Part shown: one piece after another, positions 35,272-46,283 of the stretch
How the letters are laid out: every line of letters starts with the position of its first letter
How positions within the stretch are numbered: position 1 is the first letter of the stretch
Assembly: GCA_027625915.1 (NCBI GenBank)
Contig: JANTQA010000033.1
Location: 8,122,001 to 8,186,000 of the forward strand
Length of the DNA stretch: 64,000 bases
DNA from: Anaeramoeba flamelloides
Lineage: Eukaryota; Metamonada; Anaeramoebidae
Direction: 5' to 3'
The notes under the pieces: model-generated
Told to the model about the DNA's origin: nothing
What the model saw: only the letters and a program-made list of their open reading frames with translations
Databases searched by the model: none
Position numbers and translations under genes: made by a program

Positions 35272-37206
35272 ATGTCTTCCCTTCCTAACAGCTCTTACCA
35301 ATATGAAAATTTATTTAAACAAGAAACAAAGCCATTTTTAAAGCCAGACACATTTTTGGTTGGTGTTTGTGGAGGTAAGTCTAATCTTTGATTTTTTTTT
35401 TTCAAACATAGCAAAATGCAACATTATCCAATTCCTTTAAAATTTCCAAAATAAAATAAATCTCAATTTTTTAAAACAAACTCCTTTTCTCATGATTAAC
35501 TCTTCTTCTCAAAATAACACGAAAACAAAAGGCTCTGCATCAGGAAAAACGTCTGTGTGCCGTGAGATCATCAGACAATTGAAAGGGAAAAAGGTTGATA
35601 TTATTGCACAAGACTGGTTTTACAAACCTTTAACCAAAGAACAGAGACAAGACTCTGCGAACTATAACTTTGACTCCCCTCTTGCAATTGATCTTGACTT
35701 GTTAACAGAAAAGCTACGAGAACTGAAAAAGGGAAAAGTTGTTCAATGCCCAGATTATGATTTTGTTACCCACTCACGAACCAAAAAGACGCACCAAGTT
35801 TCTGGAGACGTCATTTTAATTGAAGGCATTTTCACATTCGAAACAAAGGCACTAAGAGACTTGTACGATATGAAGATTTTTGTGGATGTTGATAGTGATA
35901 TCAGATTATCTCGAAGAATCTTAAGAGATACAAGTGAGAGGGGGAGAACAATAAAAGGTGTAATTGGACAGTATTTTAGATTTGTAAAACCTGGTTTTGA
36001 GAATTTTGTTGCTCCTGTAAGTGTCTATCTGATAATTTCCTTTCTTTTCTTCTCTTTTCAATTCACTTCTTTTACTTGCAAGTTATAATTTTGTGTTTTC
36101 TTTTTTTTTTTTTGACTTGATTTTTGATTTGAGAGATCAAAGCGAATGCTACTCTTTATTTTATGTAACAAAAAAAATTGTGTTTGATCTGTGAAAAGTA
36201 GAAATAATTTTACACTTTTCCAATTTGATTTATTCAAAGCCTATAACACTTTATTAGTATAGGGGCAATTATTTGAAAAGTTCCCTTTTCGTTGGTGTGT
36301 TTTTGGAAATTATCAGAAAAAATAAGTGATAATCTAGGTATCACAATTTCTTTTGAGTGATGACTTGAATTTACTTTTTTTTCTTGAAAAATAAAATTAA
36401 AAAAATTGATCTATTCATTTTATTCGAATTAATACAAAAACTTTTCAAAAGTAAGCTCCAAACAGTTTAAACTTCGTAATAAAATAAAAGTACACCCGAA
36501 ACTTTTGAACACTTTCTTTTTTCACTTTTTTGAAATGATTTTTTCAGTTTTAAAAAAATGGTATCAATAAAGTTTTTAAAAGTGTCTCTAAAGACAGACA
36601 ACAAACTTCAATAGTCATATTTCAGTTCCACAATAAAAATTTTTTTAGAAAAAACCAATTTAATTAAACAATAATAATTAATTACAAAAATTATTAGTGT
36701 TTATTTTTACAAAAAACTGAAAAACATACAATATTATTGACCAATTTTCATCAATACAAAAGAAATGTAAAGTACCAATACTGAATCGATTTTAATTCAT
36801 AATTAATATAATAATAGCAAAGAAATGAAATGAATTTTTTTTTCAATATAATTATTAAATCCTAAAAATCTGTTAATCATATAAGGATGGTTAGACAAAA
36901 ATTCCATTTAATCATTAAACAATTTTCTAATAATTTAATTTATATATTTGTTTAACAACAAAAATCAATAATAATAATAAAAAAAAAAAAAAAAAAAAAA
37001 ACTAATAGAAAAGAAAATTCGCCGATGTAATTATTCTTAGAGGCTCAAGTAATATAGTTGCAATTAATTTATTACTTGATAGAATCAAAGCAGAATTACA
37101 AAACCATAAACCACAAAAAAAAAACCCATTTATATACAATAGATATTCTAAGGATCTTGAAATACTTTCTATACCTACTTTTAAGAAAGTACGTGTAAAG
37201 AACTAA
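35272..37206 (+). CDS. Uridine kinase (uridine/cytidine kinase), three exons
   Basis: Pyrimidine salvage: phosphorylates uridine and cytidine using ATP, in the cytosol. The exons are 35272-35374, 35532-36016 and 37009-37206, with both GTAAGT introns in agreeing phases, giving 261 residues. The P-loop GVCGGSASGKTS (31-42) is split by intron 1 after the second Gly of GG. Then come QDWFYK (61-66), the substrate-loop NFDSP (80-84), DYDFVTHSR (109-117), LIEGIF (130-135), RRILRD..ERGR (162-173) and FVKPGFENFVAP (185-196). Exon 3 supplies the family C-terminus, KFADVIILRGSSNIVAINLL, where RG..N.VAI is the expected signature, plus about 35 extra residues. Intron 2 is 992 bases, long for this window, and ends in an A run before ACTAATAG. 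Leu replaces the usual Pro before RG. Confidence 0.9.
36017..37008 (+). other. Long intron 2 of the uridine kinase gene
   Basis: Starts GTAAGT right after FVAP and ends ACTAATAG right before exon 3. An unspliced transcript would stop at 36086-36088. The interior is A+T-rich with AAT repeats and a long A run at about 36979-37001. I recognise no inserted element. Confidence 0.8.
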
Positions 37207-37839
37207 TGCTTTTTCAAATCCCAATTTGGATCCATTAGTTTTAATATCTTTTTATTGATGATTGTTTTAATAATTTTTTATGTTCCTAATTAATATAACA
37301 ACTTATACAACTTACACAACACTTACAATTAATAAAACCTGACATAAACTGTATACATGCAAAAGCAAAATTATAGATATATTTATTTTCAAGTGTTGAG
37401 AAAGATATTTTTTTGATACAATTTCAGAAGAATTTTTAAAATTTATTAGATAATTTTTTATTTGTTTTTTTTAAAAAAACTTAATGGAACCAAGAATTTT
37501 TTTTGTTTTTTTTTCTTTTCCTTTCTTTTCTTTTTTTTTTTTAATTTTTGTTGAACTAAACTTCTTAAATGAAAAAATTCAATAAATAATATACATTTTA
37601 TTTTCTTATTTATCATTATTTTTAAGTGTTGTTTGAATTTTGATACTTTTTTAAATATTAAAAAACAAGATATTTCTCATTTCGAAAGTTTATATCAGAC
37701 CCAATTGAAAGAATTTGGAAAACATTAATATTTTTGTGAAATACAACATCTGTTCTTTTTGCCCAAAAAAAAAAAAAACTTTGTCCCAAACTCAGCTTTT
37801 AGATATTTTTAGATTATGCCAAAAAGTCGAAAAAATTAT
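37207..37839. other. Gene-free spacer
   Basis: A+T-rich 3' flank of the uridine kinase gene. Nothing recognisable. Confidence 0.55.
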
Positions 37840-38225
37840 ACTAAAAGCCAGTGAAAAAAGTTAAACATGTGTTTTAATAGGGAACCCTACTGGATAAGAA
37901 AAGTATGATTAATTTAAAAGATAAAATTAATGATTTATGAAAAAATGAAGAATTCAACACAATTATAATTTTTATAATACTATCTTTTGGTTTTTTTTTT
38001 TTTTTGATTGATCGATTATTAAAAAATTTTTGAAAAAATTGAGACTATTTTTGTGATCTCCAAAACTATACAAGGAATTTTCGATACGAAAGGAGATTTA
38101 AATTGTTTTAATTGGATTGATTGAAAATAATATATTAGATTATTATTTCAAAGTTAATTTATTTTGACTTTTAATTGATTTTGATTTTTGTTTTCACCAA
38201 GGTTACCAATTAAAAATTGTTTTAT
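37840..38225 (+). repeat. Dispersed repeat R2, copy 2
   Basis: Same orientation as 10486-10895 and alignable over about 370 bases. The left end reads GTTTTAATAGGGAACCC and the right end GGTTACCAATTAAAAA, a remnant of an inverted repeat. Confidence 0.65.
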
Positions 38226-41060
38226 GATTTTCCACTATTTCTCATTTTTTTTTAAATGATAATTTAAAAAATGTTCTATGAAACCTTTATATAAAATTGA
38301 TTTTTTTTATGGTGACCCAAGGAAATTGCTGAGATAAAAAAATACGAGAAAAAAAATTTTAGATGAAACCCTTTCTGTAGCCTAAAATATAAGAAAAAAA
38401 TAACTTTTGGATTTCTTAACTTATGATAAAATAAATAAAAATAAATTCTCATACATTAGAAGTTTTGGATAAAGTGTAAAAATTTACCAAGTAATGAATA
38501 ATAATAAAAAAAAAACATACCAAACCCCCTATAACTCTTATTATCCCAGTCAAAAATGAATAATTCGATTTTTTTTTTTTAAGAATAAACCAATATGTTA
38601 TCTATTAGAAATAAGGGAAATAATAAATTTCAATTAAAGTGGATATTAGTCAAAGTAGTACATGTACGGACTATAAATGGATATTTAATTACTTTCACTA
38701 ATAAAAATATCGGATATATCAAAAAAAGGTGAATTAATTTCATTTATTCGCAAAAAAAAAAAAGAAAATAAAGGGATAGATTTGAATTAGAAACCAAATT
38801 CAATTAACCAAAGTTTAATTAAATAATTTCTTAATATGTTTAGAAATTAATTGAACTTCGCTTTGGATTTAATCCTAAATCACAATAAGGTTTTCATAAA
38901 AATATTCATACTTGTAAAAAAGTGCTATTTATTAATAAAATAAGAAATGATAAAATTAAAGATTAAAATAGGAATTATAAAATCTAGATTAGAACAATTG
39001 GTATGTCAGATTTTTTGAGTAGATTGGTTTAAAAATAATTTCAAAAACAATAAAAAAAATATTTTAACCAAAACTATTAAATTTTTTTTATTAAGATGAA
39101 TGATTTGGAATATTTCAAGAAGATATTTTATCAACGATCAGTAATGATCTTATTTCATAGGTTCTTTTAAGAAACACCAGATTATTCACATACCATTCAA
39201 AGATATTTTAAGATAATTTTATCTTGTTTATTACAGCAAAAATCAAACAATTAAATGATAAATTAATTAAAATTTAAGTAATAATTATAAAAGTGCAATC
39301 AAATCTAATGATGATAAAACAATTGTATCAAAAGAATTTTAAAAAATTAAACGTTTGTGTATTTATTTAGAGAAAATTTCATATATAGTTTATAATTAAA
39401 AATAAAAGTGTAAATTATTAAATTTCAAAATTGATCAAATTAAATTTATTTCGTATTTTTGAAGTGCTTCTTGATTATTTCCATCAGTATGAAAGTTTTT
39501 AATGACTTCTATTCATGTGGTTAAGATTATTTTGTGATTAGTAGTATTTTATTTCTAAAATTTAGAAAAATCTAAAATTTTTGAAAAACAATACAAAATA
39601 TTTCTAAAAATTTGTTTGAATCACAATTTTAAACACCAAGTTGGGTGGAAATTATTTACCCTTTAAACCAAGTTACAAAGGTCAAATTCATCTCTTACTT
39701 CTATTTTTTTTTTTTTTTTTTTTGGAATCACTAGCCAAAATTCTCTAAATGGTACTCAAACTACATAATAGATGTACAAATATACTCTAACAAACCCTAA
39801 AATATCTTACCATACCCAAAAAATTGGTTTTAAATAAATACAGCTAATCTATTTCATTAGAATTGACTGCTGTGAAAAAATTGAGAATTTGACCATTTTC
39901 GAAATTTGAACAATTTTAAATAATTATATTATGCCTCTTTGGATTTTTTAGGTGAAATTCTTACTTTTTAAAATTTTTGAATAATATTAAGATAAAATTT
40001 TACATATAGTTTATAATCTGAAATAAGGTAAAAGAAACTTATAACCAATCTAAAAAATTATTTAATAATAATTCTCAATACAAAGAATTTGAAAATTCGA
40101 TAATCTAATCTCTTAATTTAAGTCTATTAAAATATGGATTGGAAATATATAATTATTAAATAAAATATTAAATCATTTAAAGTCTTGTATTAACATATGT
40201 ATCACCAAAATGTGGTAAATAAACTAAAACACTTGGGTTCTTATTTTATAAAACAGACTTTAAATTTGAATTTTTCTCAATTTTTAATAATAAAAAGAAA
40301 TTTAAATTCAAAAATAACTTCAAGTTTTTTAGAATTAGGTAGTGATATATTTTTTTTAAAAAAACCCAATCAATAAATTAATATTATGGTTGATCATCTT
40401 ACTTAGTTCCACATCTTAAACAAAAAACATATTAACAAAGTCTTACTATTTGTTGCAAAATAAATTGTAAATAATTTTCATTCAGGCTTTCCAAAAAAAG
40501 ATTTTTAAATCATGGAACTTTTCATTTTTTTTATTATTAAATCCAGCACAAATACTTAATTTTCAATTTTGTAATTGAGGGCTTTGTTGGTTTACTATTT
40601 ATTTCAAAATTAATAGTTCAAATTTCATTCAAATTTTCAAAAAAAGATTTTATAAATACCGGAACTTTTCAAATTTTTAATCCATAAAACGAGCTAAATT
40701 TATTTGTTTACCTTTTTAGAATTGGTCGCTTTGAAGATTTAAATTATTTCTAGAAAGGTGTGTTTTTTTTTTTGAAAGCTGACTGAAAATTTTGATTTTT
40801 TTAAATTGCAATTGACAGTAGTTAGAATGTATTAAGATTAGATATTTTATTAAGCAATTTTGTTAAACTTTGAGTGTACTTTTTTGTAGGATCAAGTGGG
40901 TACAAGGGAAGAAGGCCAGTGGTTACTTATGAAGATTAAGGTATTGTAAAACAAAAGTATGTTTTCACATTCTATTAATTAAAAAAAATTAAAGATACAA
41001 TATTATATTTCATTTTTTGTTTTTTTTTTTTTTTCTCAACTTTTATTCTTTTTTATCAAT
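38226..41060. other. Gene-free tract with one G+C-rich 55-base island
   Basis: A+T-rich, except for 40890-40945, which is about half G+C. It follows TTTTTGTAG and precedes GTATTG, and reads through as DQVGTREEGQWLLMKIK, so it has the form of a small exon on the plus strand. A short block at 40445-40505 is an inverted copy of 62465-62523. No other content is seen. Confidence 0.45.
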
Positions 41061-43132
41061 ATGAGCTACGAAGATTTTGTAACTGCAATCCAAAACAACA
41101 ACGAAGAGCAGTCAAAAAATGTAATTAATGAACTTGGTTCAAAAGTTAAAACTTTAAAAGATGTTTGTTTTTTTTTCTTTTTTTATTAATTTCCAATTTA
41201 GATCTGTTTTAAAAAAATTTTCTTTTTATTTTCCAAAATTAAAAATATTCCAAATTTCCAAAATATTCCACACTTCTCTTAAAAAATGAATAGGACGTAA
41301 GAATTAAACAATTTTTTTTCCAAAATTAAAACAAGTTTTTTATCCAGAATTTTTCCAATATTCAAAAACAAATAAAAAAAAATTTGACAATTTTCCAAAA
41401 AACTCCAATTCAAATAAACCATAGAATGTAAGCAAAAATAATTTTCTTTCTATTTTTTTTTTTACAACAAAGAATTTTTTTTTTTATTTTTTTCCTGTTA
41501 CAAAAAACTAACAAAAAAACAACAAAACTTGAAAAACCAAAAAACAAAAAATATAAAACTCATATGTGTCCTTGTATTTTTAGAAAATTACACCCTTACA
41601 TTGGGCAGCTAAGCAAGGGTTACCGAGTATTGTTGAATTATTAATTTCAAAAGGATGTAATACATCTGCAAAAGATCTTAATGAGAATGTACCACTTCAT
41701 TATGCCTTTGAGGAAACATCACACCCAGACAATTTCAGACATTTAATTAGCAAAAAAGTCTCCGTCATGTCTAAAAATAATGCAGGATATACGCCACTTC
41801 ACTACGCACTTACTAAAAGAACAAAAATCCCAATAATTAAAGAACTTATTGCTTTAAAAGGTGTCAAGTAAATATTATTTACTCTTTTTTTCCTTTCTTT
41901 TTTGTTTTTTTTTTTTAGATTTTTTTGTTTGTTTGTTGCGAACCCTATAATAAATTTGCAATAATGTAAAAAATGATCAAACAAAAAACAAATCCCCAAA
42001 CATTAAACAAAAAAAGTATCAATGTCGAAAATGGAGAGAGGATGAATCTTCTTTTAACTGCTTTAATGAATAAATGTTCACACGAAGTTATTCAACTTTT
42101 AATCGAAAACGGTGCAAATGTAAAAAGTAAAAATATTCACCAAACAACGTAAATTTTTGTCATTTTCTTTTTTTTTTTTTATTTTTTTTCTCCATTCTTT
42201 TTTTATTAATTTTTCTTTTTTCGCTTCTGCTATTTTTTGTACTGATTTATGATCTTTAAATAAGCACTTTTTTCTTTCACAAACTTTTTCAAAATGGCGT
42301 CTTTCTTTTTTTTTAAATCCTCTGATCGTGGTAATTTTTTTTTTTTTTTTTTTTTTTTTGTGGTAATTTAACAACGATCCACGAACCTTTTGTTTAAAGC
42401 AAAATTTGAAAGAAAAGTGCTTTATTTAAAAATGAGTCAATCAGTAATTGTGTATATTTCAAATCTTGGTGAACTATTAAAATCAAATTAAATAGATGTT
42501 TACATTTTGCAGCTGAAACAAACGCAAGCTTAGAAACTGTAAAATTACTTATTTCCAAAGGAGCAAATGTCTCGAGTGTGAACGAATGGAATTTGGAGCC
42601 ATTATCGCTTGCACTTGAAAAGAAATCCCTTGATTTGGTTCAAATCTTTTTGGAAAACGGAGCCGATGTCAACAACAAGTCTTACGATGAAAACACCCCG
42701 CTGCATTACGCATGCCTTGCAAAGATCCCTACAAACATTATTGCCTCACTGATTGAATTAGGCGCCGATGTTACAGCAGTTGATGCCTTTCTAAACACAC
42801 CCTTACATACCGCCTGCCAAAAGAACAACTCAGTGGAAACAGTCAAAATGCTGATCGAGGCAGGATCCGACGTCAACCAAGAAAACAAAGTAATGGACAC
42901 CCCTCTCCATTGTTGCTGTAGATTCAATTCCTCAATTGAAATTGTCAAATTATTATTAGAAAATGATTCAGACGTGAATGCTACAGCTTCATGGGATAAA
43001 ACCCCTCTCCATTTATGTTATGAATATAATGCAAACCCTAAAATTATTGAACTTTTAATCGAAAATGGTGCAGACGAAGAAGCTCTTGATATAAATGATA
43101 AAAAGCCTATTGATTTCAAACAAGAAAATTAA
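41061..43132 (+). CDS. Ankyrin-repeat protein with introns and two putative 3-base micro-exons
   Basis: Ankyrin stacks bind partner proteins; the partner is unknown. The model is exons 41061-41162, 41294-41296, 41425-41427, 41584-41867, 42017-42148 and 42496-43132, giving 386 residues. Every join is in frame. About ten repeats are visible, for example KITPLHWAAKQG, ENVPLHYAF, AGYTPLHYAL, then TTCLHFAAETN, ENTPLHYACLAK, LNTPLHTACQKN, DTPLHCCCRFN and DKTPLHLCYEYN, each followed by a LL..G.D.N turn. Without the two micro-exons the first repeat is two residues short between its Asp and TPLH; with them it reads DDNKITPLH, the exact family spacing. Donors are GTTTGT, GTAAGA, GTAAGC and GTAAAT (twice). 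No signal peptide or membrane helix. Intron 42149-42495 contains long T runs. Confidence 0.85.
41294..41296 (+). other. Putative 3-base micro-exon (Asp)
   Basis: GAC lies between the acceptor GAATAG and the donor GTAAGA. It adds one Asp in frame to the first ankyrin repeat. The flanking introns would be 131 and 128 bases. Confidence 0.5.
41425..41427 (+). other. Putative 3-base micro-exon (Asn)
   Basis: AAT lies between the acceptor ACCATAG and the donor GTAAGC. It adds one Asn in frame. The flanking introns would be 128 and 156 bases, all near the usual size here. Confidence 0.5.
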
Positions 43133-45424
43133 TTCAACTTAATTTTCCTTTTTTTTTTTTCTTATTAATTTTTTTCTTTTTATCATTCTTTTATTACCAT
43201 TTTTTATTTTATCATCATCAAGTATTTATTCTGATAATATTTATTTCATCTCTAAAAATTTTATTTTTATTTTTGGCTTGTGTTAATCACTTTGGAATAT
43301 TAAATGACGACAACAGACTCACAACCAAAACTAAAAAAACAAAATAAAAAATTACCAATATTCAACAAAAACTTGATAACAAAAAGGATTTTTATTTTTT
43401 TTAGGATTTCTATTTTTTTCTTTTATTTAAATTATTAGAGAAATTCATAAGTTATTTTTTTTTTTTTGTTAAAGAATGAGATTATCTGTAGTTCAATCGA
43501 TTATCATTAATTTGGATTTTCTTTTTAAAAATTTTAAGAGTTTAAATTAATTGGGAAAAAAACTCCATTTCACTAAAAGTAGGCTCAGCCAAAAATAAAA
43601 CATTACAATATTTTTTTTTTTTTTATTATAATTTAAGGGATGAGAACAAAATTCCTAGTATTTGCCTTTAAGCGTTTTTTACTAATATATTGAACTTGAT
43701 TTACATAGGATTTTTTCTAAATTATCATTATTTAAAATCATTTTTTTTCTGAAGTTTCTCTTATCCTGCCAAGTTTATTCCAAAAATTAAAATTACTTGA
43801 AAATTCCCTCTTAATTTGATCAATTAATTTTCAATATTTATGATTATTTCTATCTTTTATTTCTTTTATCAAATCTTTATTATCATAAGCATTATTAATC
43901 AAACTATTTAGTTTTAATTTATTTTTTTGATATATTTAGAATCACTCTATCTTTTGTAATAATATTTTTTTTTAAATTTTTTGAAGATAGAATCTGTTAC
44001 TTTATAATTATTATTTTTAAAAAATATTGAGAAATTTTTCTGAAAATTAAATACATCTTTTAAACAATAGGTTTTTGTAATTTCCTACTTTTTAAAATTT
44101 CTATTATTTTTAGAAGTAGCCGAAATAATATTTTAGGGAAATAAGAGAAATAATAAAAATCCGGATTGTGGTTGAAATTCATTAAAGAAATATATTAACA
44201 ATCGGTAAATTTTTGAAAAAAAAAAGATGTTAAAAAAAAAATTAGAAACTTTCATTGGAAATCATTACCAATTTCTTCAAGAAAATTAAAATTGTTGTAA
44301 AGATTTTTTAATAGTAAATTTTTTCATTGAAAAAGAAATTTCACCGTCTCAGTTTTGATAATGTTCATTTGTGGTTTTTAATATTTTTGTAGATTAGACT
44401 TTTCAAAAAAAAAAAAAAAAAATCGATAAAAAATGAAAATTAAAAAAAATATTACTAAATTTTTAGAAATCATACTTTATCCTGAGTTGGGAGAAGAAAC
44501 AATTAATAATAAAGAAAAACAAAAGAATTTAGTTTATTTTCTTTTCGAATAAATGTGTAGGAAATAATGAAAGGGTAATGTAGAAACAATTGATTATTAG
44601 ATAAGAGATATATATTTCGAGAAATTAGTTTTTACGAATCCAATAGATCCTTTATCCAATTTTTATATTTTTGAATTCTTATTGTTTTAAACTTTCAGCA
44701 ACAGTGGCCAAAAAAAAAAAAAAAATGGAAATATCAACTCTTAATTTGTTAATATTTCACAAAAGTAAAATGTCTCACTTCTTTTTTTTTTTTTTTTTTT
44801 TGATTAAGGGTTAGTAGTTTAAATTTTTTTAATCGAATAAAGATAGTATATTAAATTAGATAAATTTATTAACCCTAATCCAAAGATAATCTAAATAAAA
44901 AATGTAGAGATATAACAATTAGAATTATTTGGAAATTAATATTGTTATCTAAAAAAGAGCTAAAAGTCTTTAAAGTAAACGTAGAAGAAAATTCAACTAA
45001 AAAATACTGAATTTAAAAATAAATATTTTGAAATAACTTCAAGTTATTGGATCAAGGTTCCTTTTTATATATAGACCATTGATAATTATTCTGATTTGAG
45101 TTTACTTCCCTGGATAGAATCTAGAATCATCCACATCAGAAATTATTACATTCAAATATTATAGATTTTTTCCATGTTCATTTTCCTCAACAATTCATCT
45201 ATATTTTTTTTGTTCATGAATGTTGATTCCTAAAATTTTTGGTTTTTTTGAGTTTATTTTTCCAATCTTTCGTATTTTTTTATATATTTTTCCAAGGGTA
45301 TAAAAAGTGGTCTACATTATTCCTCTATTACTTTGAAAGGTATTGTCTATTTTTTTTGAATCTTAGTCATTTTTTCAAAAACTATATAAGTGTTTATTAA
45401 TTCGAATATAAAAGAAGCTAAGTT
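43133..45424. other. Gene-free tract
   Basis: A+T-rich, with many T runs after the ankyrin gene. A G+C-richer patch near 45065-45170 has open stretches but no family signature. Confidence 0.5.
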
Positions 45425-45820
45425 TTCAGACCGTTTCTGTTGATTTCCAGTCTATACATAATGGTATTTTCCTGAAAGTTTTCTGAAAAGTGGCATATTT
45501 TGATATTATTTATTCAATTTTCAGTTTTCTTCTTCCTATGGTAATTCAACTATTTCTTGTATTGCTTTGGTATGGACTTTCTGGGGTTTTATTCTTTGAT
45601 CTCATTTTCCATTATGTTTTCCTAATCACTGTCCTCTATTTCATTCATTTTGGGGTAATCTATTTGATGATCCAATTTTTGATGAATCAATTTCTTGTTG
45701 AAATTGGCTTTCCTTTTTACCATCTCATCTTTCGTATATTCCCTTTTGTTACCTTTGAGGATATCCCTTACAGCTCGTTTTTCTTCTTTGATTATATCCT
45801 GTAATTTTAATGTGAACACA
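45425..45820 (-). other. Coding-like region, broken, product unknown
   Basis: A G+C-richer island. The minus strand is purine-rich like the real genes here, and reads as a Lys/Glu-rich protein (KEEKRAVRDILKGNKREY, KDEMVKRKANFNKKL) for about 65 codons, then in coding style but interrupted for the rest. The opposite strand has a 104-codon frame rich in Phe, Leu and Ile, probably its shadow. It may be a gene relic. No family is recognised. Confidence 0.3.
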
Positions 45821-46248
45821 AGTACCCTAATTTTAGATAATTAAACAATTTTAAATCAAAATATTTAGAGCTTATTTTAAAATAAATTTTTTTTAGAGTA
45901 ATTTGTATTATTTACAATCTTATCGAATGAGAAAATTTTTAACTGAATTTTTAATTTTCAAAAATTTTGGAGAAAAAAATTTAAAATGTGATCTTAAAGC
46001 ATTAAAAAAAGGAAATGTTTATTTTTATTAAAATATAAGATTTTGAATAAATTAATGAAATGATAGTATAACTCTCGTTGAAGTATTTATTATTTTATAT
46101 TTTGATTTTTTTAATAAAGAAGTGAATAATTTTTTTAAAAATAAAAAAATTTATGTTGATCATTCTTCTTGTTATTGAAGAAATTAAACAAAACAAAAAT
46201 CGAAGAAAGTAGGAAAGAAAAGAAAGATTGAAAATAATTTGAATAATG

Positions 46249-46281
<33 letters not shown>
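45821..46281. other. 3' flank of the S28 peptidase gene
   Basis: A+T-rich, ending in an uninterrupted run of about 30 A (46250-46280) directly beside the stop codon of the minus-strand peptidase gene, where it reads as a T run in the transcript. Confidence 0.6.

Positions 46282-46283
<2 letters not shown>

Noticed and set aside
36136-36329. A nearer pair of exons completing uridine kinase, with total length fitting
   Set aside because: It lacks the RG..N.VAI signature and needs a weak GTAACA donor. The true C-terminus is at 37009-37206, in the correct phase.
42099-42374. Minus-strand frame of 91 codons rich in Lys
   Set aside because: It covers an intron of the ankyrin gene and is the antisense of its T-rich sequence.
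45425-45820. Alternative genetic code in which TAA/TAG are read as Gln
   Set aside because: Some broken coding-like islands would read smoothly that way, but all recognised genes end cleanly at TAA at the family-expected length and use CAA/CAG for Gln.
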